A stretch of DNA of 64,000 nt from Curtobacterium sp. 9128 (lineage in GTDB: Bacteria > Actinomycetota > Actinomycetes > Actinomycetales > Microbacteriaceae). The stretch is from contig NZ_VEAF01000002.1 of NCBI RefSeq assembly GCF_007673775.1, positions 346,606 to 410,605 on the forward strand, in the 5' to 3' direction. Made by a program: the position numbers and the translations under genes. Positions 1 to 7,825 of the stretch are shown here, piece after piece (position 1 is the stretch's first letter; every line of letters begins with the position of its first letter). The notes beneath the pieces were generated by a model, which did not search any database, was not told the origin of the DNA, and saw only the letters and a program-made list of their open reading frames with translations.

Positions 1-2
1 AC

Positions 3-3000
3 CCGTTCCTGCAGCCCCACCACGCGACGCTCGCGCTCGACCACGGCGCCCCCGACGACCTGCCGACGCCCGCGGTGCCGGGTCCCCTGCGCGCCGTGCT
101 CAGCGTGATGGACGGCGCAGACGGTGTCGTCGTCAACGGCCGTGCCGTGACCGGCAGCGCGGACGTCGTCCCCGCCGACGTCGTGCAGATCGGCAGCTCG
201 GTGTTCCGCATCGGCGTCGAGCCGTACGTCGACGCCGACCTGGCGCCGGACGAGGTCGGCATGCGCGGCTTCAACCGGAGCTCCCGGATCATGCCGCCGG
301 CGACCCCGCCGACCGTGGTCCTGCCGGGGGACCAGCCCGACGACGTCGACAAGACACCGATGCCGTGGCTGTCCGCCGTGATCCCGGTGGTGCTCGGCGT
401 GACGATGGCTCTCGTGTTCGCGCGGCCGATCATGCTCATGATGGCCGCCGCCTCGCCCGTGATGGTCGTCGGCACCTTCCTGACCCAGCGCTCGCGGGCG
501 AAGAAGAAAGGCGTGAAGACGTTCGAGGAGTGGCGGCAGGACATCGCCGACACCCGGGTCCGGATCGCGCAGCTCGTGCGTGAGCAGCGGCTCGACTCCT
601 GGTACCGCAGCGTCGACCCGGTGGTCGTCCGGGACATCGCCACCCGGCCGCTCGCCCGCCTGTGGGAGCGACGGAAGCGCGACGCGGACGCCCTGCACGT
701 GCGCGTCGGCGTCGCCGAGGTCCCGCTGCAGGCGAACTTCCAGGGCGGGAAGGCGAAGAACGCCGCACCGCACCACGTCGGCGTCGCCCCGGCACCCGTC
801 GACGTCGACCTGTCCGCCGGCGTCGTCGGCATCGCCGGGCCGGAGGACGTCACCCGGGCACTCGTCCGGTCGATGCTCGCGGCCGTCGCCACCCTCAGGT
901 CACCGCGGGACACCCGCATCGTCGTGGTGTGCGGGGACGAGGGAGCGGCCGGCTGGGAGTGGACGCAGTGGCTCCCGCACACGCAGCAGGCCGAGGACGG
1001 TGCCTTCGCGCTCATCGGGAACACCGACGACGCCCGTCGGGAGCGCGTCCGTGAGCTCGCCGCGCTGGTGCAGATCCGCTCACGCGCGGGCTCGTCGGTC
1101 AGCGCCAGGGACTTCGACACCGACGTGGTGCTCGTCGTCGACGGCGCCCGCGAGTACCGCACGCTCCCCGGCATGGTGCAGGTGCTCGAGCAGGGCGCCC
1201 AGGTCGGTGTGCACGTCGTCGCGATCGACAGCGACCGCGCCCGCCTGCCGGAGGAGTCCCGCACCGTGGTCGCCGTGGACGCGGACGACCGCTCGCTCGC
1301 CCGACTCGAGTCGGACGCCGAGTACCACGCCTCGGTGCTCCTCGACGGGCTCTCCGTCCCCACCGCCGAGCGCATCGCCCGCAGCCTCTGCTCGATCCGG
1401 CACGTCTCCGGCGTCGGCGACGAGGGCATGCTGCCGACGAGCGTCCGCTACGTCGACCTGCTCGGCGTCGACCTCGACGACCCCGCGCCGATCGTGGCCC
1501 GCTGGCAGCGCTCGCCGCGGCGGACGCACGTGGTGGTGGGTGCCGGCGCCGACGGCGAGTTCGCGATCGACATCGCCGCCGACGGTCCGCACGCCCTCGT
1601 CGCCGGCACCACCGGCTCCGGCAAGTCCGAGTTCCTGCAGGCGCTCGTCGTCTCGCTCGCGATGGCGAACCGGCCGGACGCGCTGAACTTCGTGCTCGTC
1701 GACTACAAGGGCGCGTCGGCGTTCGCGGACTGCTCCCGGCTGCCGCACACCGTCGGCATGGTGACGAACCTCGACGCCCGCGAGACCGAGCGGGCCCTGA
1801 CCTCGCTCGACGCGGAGCTCAAGCGGCGCGAGACCGTCCTGCGACTGCCCGAGCTCGGCGTGAAGGACGTCGACGCCGCGTGGTCCAAGGACCCCGACGC
1901 CGCCGCCCGGAACGGCCTGGCCCGGCTGATGATCGTGATCGACGAGTTCGCCGAGCTGAAGACCGAGCACCCCGACTTCATCGACGGGCTGGTCCGCATC
2001 GCCCGCGTCGGTCGGTCCCTCGGCGTGCACCTCGTCCTCGCGACGCAGCGGCCGTCCGGGGTGATCACGCCCGAGATGCAGTCGAACATCAACCTGCGCG
2101 TGGCGCTCCGCGTGACCGACCGTGCCGACTCCACCGACGTGCTCGGCTCCCCCGAGGCGGCGCTCATCAGCCAGGCGACACCGGGTCGTGGGTTCGTGCG
2201 GGCCGGGCTCGGCGCGATGCCGAGCGGGTTCCAGACCGCCCGCGTCGCCGGGATCCGCCAGGGCGTGCAGCGCGTCCAGCGCCAGCTGCCGAAGATCGCC
2301 CCGGTCGACTGGGAAGGCGTCGGCTACGCGCCCCGGTTCCCGGTCCGCCGGCACGCGGCAGCGCCCGTCGACCACGACGACACCGACCTCCGAGCGCTCG
2401 TCGACGTCGTGACCCGGGCCACCGAGTCGCTCGGCATCCCGAAGAACTCGTCGCCGTGGCTGATGCCGCTGCCGTCGCTGCTGCCCCTGTCGCAGGTGGC
2501 CGGCGGGGCCGGCGCGCCGACGACGATCACGCTCGGCGTCGAGGACGTCCCCGGCCAGCAGACCCAGCGGCCGCTGACCTGGGACCTCGAGGCGGGGACG
2601 CACCTGATGGTCCTCGGTGGGGCCCTGTCCGGGCGGACCACCGCGCTCCGGACCGTCCTCGCCCAGGCCGTCGAGCGGATGAGCCCGACCGACCTGCACC
2701 TGTACGTGATCGACCACGGCAACGGCGGCATGCTCCCCCTCGTCCGGGCACCGCACACCGGGGCCGTCGTCACGCCGCTCGAACCGGCACGACTCCCCCG
2801 CCTGATGGACCGCCTGGTCGCGGAACTCGGCCGCCGCCAGGGCGTGCTGTCCCGCGCGGCTGTCGGCACCATCGTCGAGCAGCGCCGCAGTGCCGCCCCC
2901 GGCGACGCGCTGCCCTACGTGGTCGTCGCGGTCGACGGCTGGGACCGCGCCACGAGCTCCATGCAGCCCGAGGACCTGCTGCCGATCCGCGAGCAGATGA

Positions 3001-4016
3001 CCCGGGTCCTCCGCGAGGGCCCCGCGGCCGGCATCCGCGTCGTCGTCACCGGTGACAAGACCGTCGCCGCCGACCGGATCGCCGGGTTCATCAGCGACCA
3101 GTACGTGCTGCCGATGCGCGACGTGAACGACTACCGCGGCGCGGGGGTCATGGTCCGCGAGCTCCCCGAGACCGTGCCCGCCGGACGCGTCTTCTTCGGC
3201 GCGACCGTGCGCGAGGCGCAGCTCGCCGTCCTCGGGCAGGACGCCTCCGCCGAGGCCCAGGCCGCGGCCCTGCGCAGCACCGTGGACGCCTCGGTGGAAC
3301 GATGGGCCGACGCCACCGGACCCGCGCCCTTCCGCGTCGACGCCCTGCCGTCCCGCATCTCCCTCGCCGAGGCGCAGGACCTGCCCGTCGCGGGCGACCA
3401 CCCCGAGGACGGCCCGACCGTCGGCGTCGGCGGCGACGAGCTCGCCCGCGTCACGCTCGACTGGCCGGCCGCCGGCGGGTTCCAGGTCGTCGGCGAGCGC
3501 GGCACCGGTCGGTCCACCACGCTGACCGCCATCGCGCACCAGCTCGTCTGGGGCGGCCGGCCGGTCATCGCCGTCGCGACGAAGCCCTCGGTCTTCCAGG
3601 AGTGGGCGCGCGAGGCGGACGTGCCGCTCCTCACCGACCCGATGGGCTTCATGCACCTCGCCGAGGCCCTCGGCCGGTACGAGGACCCCGCCGTCCCCGT
3701 CACGGTGCTCATCGACGACGCCGAGCTCGTCGCGAACACCCCGCTCGAGAACTCGCTGATGGGCGACCGCGCACGCTTCGTGTTCGTCGTGGCGACGAAC
3801 CCGGACGCGGCCGCGAAGACCTTCAGCGGCCCGTACGGCGAGGTCCGGCGCACCCAGGAGGGCATGGTCCTCTCGCCCTCGAGCGCCCTGCAGGGGACCC
3901 AGCTGTTCGGGCAGAAGGTGCCGAAGTGGATGGTCGGGCGGCAGCCGGCCGGCGGTGGTGCGGTGCACCGCCGCGGTCTGTGGACGCAGGTGCAGGTGCC
4001 CGACCCGACCGCCTGA
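3..4016 (+). CDS. eccC: T7SS EssC/EccC-type FtsK/SpoIIIE ATPase, 5' truncated by window edge
   Basis: Membrane-anchored motor ATPase of a type VII secretion system, which moves WXG100-type substrates through the membrane complex. The frame is open to the left edge, so the first possible start inside the window (GTG at 75) is probably internal. Counting from 75: an FHA-like beta-rich segment (about 1-60) precedes two membrane segments (about 96-138). Then come three P-loop modules. The first has a full Walker A (GTTGSGKS, about 511) and Walker B (LMIVIDEF, about 620). The second (GGALSGRTT, about 848) and third (GERGTGRST, about 1140) are degenerate, as usual in this family where module 1 is the active one. 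FHA before the membrane segments recalls Firmicute EssC more than mycobacterial EccC. The WXG100 genes downstream support the assignment. Confidence 0.93.
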   Translation, partial: PFLQPHHATLALDHGAPDDLPTPAVPGPLRAVLSVMDGADGVVVNGRAVTGSADVVPADVVQIGSSVFRIGVEPYVDADLAPDEVGMRGFNRSSRIMPPATPPTVVLPGDQPDDVDKTPMPWLSAVIPVVLGVTMALVFARPIMLMMAAASPVMVVGTFLTQRSRAKKKGVKTFEEWRQDIADTRVRIAQLVREQRLDSWYRSVDPVVVRDIATRPLARLWERRKRDADALHVRVGVAEVPLQANFQGGKAKNAAPHHVGVAPAPVDVDLSAGVVGIAGPEDVTRALVRSMLAAVATLRSPRDTRIVVVCGDEGAAGWEWTQWLPHTQQAEDGAFALIGNTDDARRERVRELAALVQIRSRAGSSVSARDFDTDVVLVVDGAREYRTLPGMVQVLEQGAQVGVHVVAIDSDRARLPEESRTVVAVDADDRSLARLESDAEYHASVLLDGLSVPTAERIARSLCSIRHVSGVGDEGMLPTSVRYVDLLGVDLDDPAPIVARWQRSPRRTHVVVGAGADGEFAIDIAADGPHALVAGTTGSGKSEFLQALVVSLAMANRPDALNFVLVDYKGASAFADCSRLPHTVGMVTNLDARETERALTSLDAELKRRETVLRLPELGVKDVDAAWSKDPDAAARNGLARLMIVIDEFAELKTEHPDFIDGLVRIARVGRSLGVHLVLATQRPSGVITPEMQSNINLRVALRVTDRADSTDVLGSPEAALISQATPGRGFVRAGLGAMPSGFQTARVAGIRQGVQRVQRQLPKIAPVDWEGVGYAPRFPVRRHAAAPVDHDDTDLRALVDVVTRATESLGIPKNSSPWLMPLPSLLPLSQVAGGAGAPTTITLGVEDVPGQQTQRPLTWDLEAGTHLMVLGGALSGRTTALRTVLAQAVERMSPTDLHLYVIDHGNGGMLPLVRAPHTGAVVTPLEPARLPRLMDRLVAELGRRQGVLSRAAVGTIVEQRRSAAPGDALPYVVVAVDGWDRATSSMQPEDLLPIREQMTRVLREGPAAGIRVVVTGDKTVAADRIAGFISDQYVLPMRDVNDYRGAGVMVRELPETVPAGRVFFGATVREAQLAVLGQDASAEAQAAALRSTVDASVERWADATGPAPFRVDALPSRISLAEAQDLPVAGDHPEDGPTVGVGGDELARVTLDWPAAGGFQVVGERGTGRSTTLTAIAHQLVWGGRPVIAVATKPSVFQEWAREADVPLLTDPMGFMHLAEALGRYEDPAVPVTVLIDDAELVANTPLENSLMGDRARFVFVVATNPDAAAKTFSGPYGEVRRTQEGMVLSPSSALQGTQLFGQKVPKWMVGRQPAGGGAVHRRGLWTQVQVPDPTA

Positions 4017-4040
4017 GCGCCGCGGGCTCCCTGCGGCGGC

Positions 4041-4055
4041 GATCCGGGCCTCCCG
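4041..4055 (-). repeat. Dispersed GGAGGC motif, copy 1
   Basis: Reads CGGGAGGCCCGGATC on the minus strand. It lies between the ATPase stop and the -10 of the next gene; see the finding on the dispersed motif. Confidence 0.6.
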
Positions 4056-4061
4056 TAGGGT
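4056..4061 (+). promoter_or_regulatory. -10 element TAGGGT, leaderless type
   Basis: TAGGGT ends 7 nt before the ATG at 4069 and no purine-rich ribosome binding site lies between. Transcription probably starts at or next to the start codon. Confidence 0.55.
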
Positions 4062-4068
4062 GGGTGGC

Positions 4069-4656
4069 ATGGCTGCACGCTGCTCGTACTGCGGGGCCGA
4101 ACTCCGTCCGAACAGCATGTTCTGTCTGGCCTGCGGCCAGCTCGCGACCGGTGGTCGGCGGTCGACGCCCGCGCCGGTGAGCGACACGTCCGAGGTGCCG
4201 CCGAAGCCGTCCGCGTCTGTCCCGCCGCCACCTGCCGTCGCTCCCGTCCCGCCACCACCTGCTGGTGCTGCCGGTCCCGACGCCCAGGGCCTGGAGGCCC
4301 GGATCGCCGCCGCCCCGTCGGTGGGCGTCCCCGGTCTGCCGCAGCTCGTCTTCACCACCGGACAGACGCTGGTCGTGCGGGAGGGCACCGTCCTGCTCGG
4401 CCGACGTCCCGAGGACATCGCGGCGGCGGAGGGGGCAGCGGCGTTCGCGCTCGACGACCCGGACCGGTCCACGTCGCGGGTGCACGCCGCGGTGGTGTTC
4501 GGTCCGACCGGGTTGCGCGTGGTCGACCGCGGGTCGGGCAACGGCACCGTGCTGCGGCGTGGCGACCGCGAGGACCGGTGCCCCGAGGGTCTGCCGGTGG
4601 AGCTGGTCCCGGGGGACGAACTGTGGTTCGGGTCGGTGGGGGCGAGGGTGCGGTGA
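4069..4656 (+). CDS. Zinc-ribbon / FHA domain protein of the T7SS locus
   Basis: A 195-residue cytoplasmic protein. It begins with a four-cysteine zinc ribbon (CSYCGAEL...CLACG, residues 5-23). A proline/alanine-rich linker (about 30-85) follows, then a C-terminal FHA domain (about 95-195) with the family signature: LLGRRP, then S..HA (SRVHAAVVF), then a G.NGT loop (GSGNGTVLRR). FHA domains bind phosphothreonine, and FHA proteins are common near T7SS ATPases, so a signalling or assembly role is likely but inferred. The ATG at 4069 follows a TAGGGT box by 7 nt. The stop overlaps the next start (GTGA). The linker contains copy 2 of the dispersed GGAGGC motif. Confidence 0.85.
   Translation: MAARCSYCGAELRPNSMFCLACGQLATGGRRSTPAPVSDTSEVPPKPSASVPPPPAVAPVPPPPAGAAGPDAQGLEARIAAAPSVGVPGLPQLVFTTGQTLVVREGTVLLGRRPEDIAAAEGAAAFALDDPDRSTSRVHAAVVFGPTGLRVVDRGSGNGTVLRRGDREDRCPEGLPVELVPGDELWFGSVGARVR
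4287..4308 (+). repeat. Dispersed GGAGGC motif, copy 2
   Basis: Core CCTGGAGGCCCGGATCGCC inside the coding sequence of the FHA protein linker. It shares the CGGATCGC extension with copies 1, 4 and 13. Confidence 0.6.
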
Positions 4657-5372
4657 CGGACGTCGTCACCGTCCGGCCGGACCCCGACGCCTGGCGCGCC
4701 CTGCTGCGTCGCGAGCGGGTGACGTTCACCGTGGCGCCCGCGGTGGTGGTCTTGGCCGAGGCGGGGACGAACGCCCTCGGCCTGGTGGGACCGGTCGTCG
4801 TGGCGCACGCACTCACGCTGGTCGCCGCGTTCTGGCTGCTCGCCGCGCTCGGACTCCGGCGCAACCGGCTGGCACAGACCCTGGGTGACCCCGCACGTGC
4901 GATCCGGGTGTCGGACGCCGGAGTGGAGCTCCCGCTGCTCGGACTCGTGCCGTGGGACGAGGTCGTCGCGGTGCACTCGGTCGTCGACGAGGGCCGGATC
5001 GCAGCGATGGCCCGCTCGACCGGGGTCCGGCGCATCGCCGAGCGCTGGACCGTCCGACTCGGCTCGTCGAACCACCTCGTCTTCATCGGCACCGCCGACG
5101 GCCCCGCGCTCCGGGCACGCGCCGAACCGCGCCGGTTCCGACGCTGGGTCAGGCTCTGGGCGCGGAGCGGGGCCCCCGACTTCGGGCAGGTCCAGCTGGC
5201 GTGCGACACCTTCTACACGCCGGATGCCGCGGCGGAGCTCGACGCCGCGCTGCGCAGCGCGGCCGCGCAGCGCGGCCTGCCGGCCTCACGGAGCACGGAC
5301 CTGTCCGAGATGGGCGAGTTCTACCGCACCAACTCACGGATCCCCGGTTTCGACGGCAGGACGTTAGGCTGA
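4653..5372 (+). CDS. T7SS-linked membrane protein, paralogue of the gene at 5767
   Basis: 239 residues; function unknown. The GTG start at 4653 overlaps the upstream stop (GTGA), indicating translational coupling. Two hydrophobic segments (about 25-63) are followed by a cytoplasmic soluble part. That part carries a block (VSDAGVELP...PWDEV.AV..V.DE) matching one in the protein at 5767 (VSNLGLHTP...DWTSV.AV.AVDE). Layout and small beta-rich character resemble membrane-anchored PH-like domains, but this is a guess. The position between FHA and WXG100 genes suggests a T7SS accessory. Confidence 0.75.
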   Translation: MTDVVTVRPDPDAWRALLRRERVTFTVAPAVVVLAEAGTNALGLVGPVVVAHALTLVAAFWLLAALGLRRNRLAQTLGDPARAIRVSDAGVELPLLGLVPWDEVVAVHSVVDEGRIAAMARSTGVRRIAERWTVRLGSSNHLVFIGTADGPALRARAEPRRFRRWVRLWARSGAPDFGQVQLACDTFYTPDAAAELDAALRSAAAQRGLPASRSTDLSEMGEFYRTNSRIPGFDGRTLG

Positions 5373-5423
5373 TCCGCGCGTGACGGGACCGCGCACGCGC
5401 TGGGGAACCGAGGGGACGACGAC

Positions 5424-5753
5424 GTGGCTGACGCACTCGCCGAACGGTGCACGATGCTGGGCGGACCGGTGATCGGTCTCATGCAGGCCGTGATGGGCAG
5501 CCAGGTGAACCCGATCCGCTTCGTCGAGGTCATCGAGCGTGCCCGCGAGATCCAGCGGATCGTCGCGCAGGGCGCGGACGACGTCCAGGACGCCGCGTAC
5601 ACCCGGTGGGCGGCGACCGCGCCGACCGTGCTCGACGAGATCGTCGACGGCGCGGAACACCGCGACCGCGAGCGCGTGTGGGCGGCGTTCTCGGACCCGG
5701 AACGTGGACTGAACGCCCTGGCCGCCGCATGCGCCGGGCAGCCCGGCTGGTAA
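5424..5753 (+). CDS. Small T7SS-linked protein, function unknown
   Basis: 109 residues, predicted mostly helical and soluble, starting at GTG 5424 behind a GAGGGGAC ribosome binding site. I see no WXG motif and recognise no family. It sits between two paralogous membrane proteins and ends 13 nt before the next start, so it is part of the same transcription unit. A chaperone-like or adaptor role is possible, but nothing in the sequence shows it. Confidence 0.7.
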   Translation: MADALAERCTMLGGPVIGLMQAVMGSQVNPIRFVEVIERAREIQRIVAQGADDVQDAAYTRWAATAPTVLDEIVDGAEHRDRERVWAAFSDPERGLNALAAACAGQPGW

Positions 5754-5766
5754 CGAGAGGACGACA

Positions 5767-6567
5767 GTGGACGACGCCACCCGGCAGAGCTGGCAGGGGT
5801 TCTTCGCGCAGGAGGGCCGTTTCGACGTGCACTACGACGCGGAGCGCTTCCGGAGGATCGAGCGCAGGAACCTCCGCGACGCCATCGTGCTCATCGCGTT
5901 CATCGTCGTGGTGCTCGCGCTCGTGCTGCTCTGGGGGCGCCTCGGCCCGATCATCCTCGGCGTGCTGCTCTTCGTCGTCGGCGGGGTCCTCGCCCTCGTG
6001 CTCCTGCGGCGTCGCCTCGCGCTCCTGCGGCCGGCCGGCGGCTCCCCCGGCCTGCTCCTCGGCGTCTCGAACCTCGGCCTGCACACGCCGATCGTGCCGC
6101 TCATCGACTGGACCAGCGTGCGCGCGGTGTTCGCGGTCGACGAGTCCGCGCGGATGGCGCAGAAGCGCGGACGACGGAACATGGCCGGGACGGCCGAGCA
6201 CTGGGCGGCCGGGAACGGCAAGGCGACCAGACACCTCTGGTTCATGCTCGAGGACGCGCCGTCCCTCCGGTCGCAGGTGACCGACCGGCGGTGGGCGAAG
6301 GGCTTCGAGACGTTCCCGAACGCGAACGGCCCCGCCTTCGCGCAGTACGTCCTCGACCTCGACTCGGTGCTCTCGCTCGACGACACGAAGAAGATCATGG
6401 CCGCCGTCCTCGTCCAGGCGCAGGCGAGGGGCATCCACGCCGTCGAGTCGCTCGGCGCCTCCGACTTCACCGAGTACGCGAGCATGCTGAGCGGTGTCAC
6501 CGTCGACGGTGTCGTCCCGCCGAAGCCGCAGGGCGTGACCGGCAACCCCTTCGTCGGACGGTCCTGA
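5767..6567 (+). CDS. T7SS-linked two-TM protein, paralogue of the gene at 4653
   Basis: 266 residues; unknown function. Two adjacent membrane helices (about 38-58 and 60-80) form a hairpin, with soluble parts on the same side. The post-membrane domain shares the VS..G...P......W..V.AV..V.DE block with the protein at 4653, so the two are likely an ancient duplication. Start GTG 5767 follows GAGAGGACGACA. About 180 bp separate it from the WXG100 gene, and that gap contains a new promoter. Confidence 0.75.
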   Translation: MDDATRQSWQGFFAQEGRFDVHYDAERFRRIERRNLRDAIVLIAFIVVVLALVLLWGRLGPIILGVLLFVVGGVLALVLLRRRLALLRPAGGSPGLLLGVSNLGLHTPIVPLIDWTSVRAVFAVDESARMAQKRGRRNMAGTAEHWAAGNGKATRHLWFMLEDAPSLRSQVTDRRWAKGFETFPNANGPAFAQYVLDLDSVLSLDDTKKIMAAVLVQAQARGIHAVESLGASDFTEYASMLSGVTVDGVVPPKPQGVTGNPFVGRS

Positions 6568-6654
6568 CGCGCTCGACGCTTCGATGCGTGCGAATGCAAG
6601 CTCGACGGACATCCGACGGCCCGCGTAGCATCTGCTGCAGTGCGCAGCATCCGC

Positions 6655-6660
6655 TAGGCT
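6655..6660 (+). promoter_or_regulatory. Probable -10 of the WXG100/effector unit
   Basis: TAGGCT lies about 90 nt before the WXG100 ATG, in the only sizeable gap of the T7SS locus. The leader includes a C-rich/G-rich pair (about 6671-6690) that could form a small hairpin. Confidence 0.35.
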
Positions 6661-6750
6661 GCTGCCGTCTGCCCCTCAGAAGGGGGACAGGACCAATCGG
6701 GGGGTAGGTCGTTCGATCGCCCCAGGACACGAAAGTCTCTTGGAGGAACC

Positions 6751-7041
6751 ATGGCGGACATCCGCGTCACTTCGGAGTCGCTCTCAGGCGTCTCGAACCA
6801 GCTCCAGTCCGGCTCGCAGTCGATCGAGTCGCAGCTGCAGAACCTGAAGTCGCTCGTCGACGGCCTCGTCGGTGGCGACTGGTCGGGTGCAGCATCCGGC
6901 TCGTTCCAGGACCTCTACCAGCAGTGGGACCAGTCGGCGGTGCAGCTGAAGGAGTCGCTCGCGGGCATCAGCCAGCTGCTCTCGCGTGCGGCCCTCTCCT
7001 ACGAGGAGTCGGAGAACTCGATCTCGGGCACCTTCCGCTGA
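6751..7041 (+). CDS. WXG100 family secreted protein (ESAT-6-like)
   Basis: 96 residues, the canonical size. Two amphipathic helices flank a central turn with the WXG motif as WSG (DWSGAAS, about residue 46). WXG100 proteins form helical-hairpin dimers exported by the T7SS ATPase, alone or as chaperones of larger substrates. A strong GGAGG site precedes the ATG at 6751. There is no signal peptide, as expected. It heads a run of small helical proteins leading into the large effector gene. Confidence 0.93.
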   Translation: MADIRVTSESLSGVSNQLQSGSQSIESQLQNLKSLVDGLVGGDWSGAASGSFQDLYQQWDQSAVQLKESLAGISQLLSRAALSYEESENSISGTFR

Positions 7042-7106
7042 TCGACGACCACTGACGGCGAGTCGTCCCCATGGGGACGACTCGCCGCTCCAGCAGGGGG
7101 AACGAC

Positions 7107-7517
7107 ATGGTGCAGTACCGGGTCCGGCCAGAGAGCCTCGGCGAAGTCGCCCAGATGCTCCGATCCGTGGTCGCGACGTTCGACGGACACATCTCCGAGA
7201 CGGACGCCGCCGTGCGGAACGTGGTCGACACCGCCTGGAAGGGCGAGGACGCCACCGCCTTCCACACGACGTGGGGCGAGTTCCAGGCGGGCGCGACACT
7301 GCTCCGCGGCGTGCTCGAGAGCCTCGCGGTGCGGCTGGTGAGCGCGGAGACGGCGTACCACGGCAACGAGACGGCACTCGGCGGCGCGTTCGCCGACACC
7401 AGGAGCCAGCTCACCCCGCAGGCAGCGCGCGAGAAGTCCGGCCTCACCGACCGGGTCAGCGCAGACGAACAGCGCGCCGACGCGGTCTGGGCAGAGCTCG
7501 AGGAGGACGGCGCATGA
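7107..7517 (+). CDS. WXG100-like protein, WKG variant
   Basis: 136 residues. The ATG at 7107 has an AGGGGG site just upstream; an upstream in-frame ATG has none. The first 95 residues have the WXG100 hairpin layout with WKG (TAWKGEDAT, about residue 46). A charged C-terminal tail of about 40 residues is longer than usual. The 3' end overlaps the next gene by 4 bp (ATGA). It is likely a dedicated partner or chaperone for the effector encoded two genes later. Confidence 0.85.
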   Translation: MVQYRVRPESLGEVAQMLRSVVATFDGHISETDAAVRNVVDTAWKGEDATAFHTTWGEFQAGATLLRGVLESLAVRLVSAETAYHGNETALGGAFADTRSQLTPQAAREKSGLTDRVSADEQRADAVWAELEEDGA

Positions 7518-7825
7518 GCGACCAGCAGGCCGACATGGAGAGCCTCCACCACCTCGTCGACAGCATGCAGCGGCTGCACGACTACTGCGCGTTGCTCCAG
7601 CAGGGCGCCACGAGCTTCGCGTACATCCTGCCCAACGAGTGGCAGGGCCCGGCGATGAGTGCGTTCCTCGCCAGCTTCGAGCAGTGGAACGCCGGTGCCG
7701 GGGCGCTGACGTCGTCCGCGGGTGACCTCCACGAGCGTGCCCGCGCCATCGAGGCGACGTACCAGGCCACGATCGACGCGCTCGACCAGTCGTGGTCCAA
7801 GTTCCAGGGGGAGATCAGCGGATGA
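7514..7825 (+). CDS. WXG100-like protein, WQG variant
   Basis: 103 residues, ATG at 7514 in an ATGA overlap with the preceding stop. It has a helix-turn-helix hairpin with WQG in the turn (NEWQGPAMS, about residue 43). The stop overlaps the start of the effector gene by another ATGA, so all three are translationally coupled. That makes it the best candidate for the effector's cognate secretion partner, by analogy with helical partner proteins of LXG toxins. Confidence 0.85.
   Translation: MSDQQADMESLHHLVDSMQRLHDYCALLQQGATSFAYILPNEWQGPAMSAFLASFEQWNAGAGALTSSAGDLHERARAIEATYQATIDALDQSWSKFQGEISG

Noticed and set aside
1080..5075. Very long open frame antisense to the T7SS ATPase and following genes
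   Set aside because: It is an antisense shadow of high-GC coding DNA. Its product is arginine/glycine/aspartate/histidine-rich without motifs, while the plus-strand proteins have clear domains.
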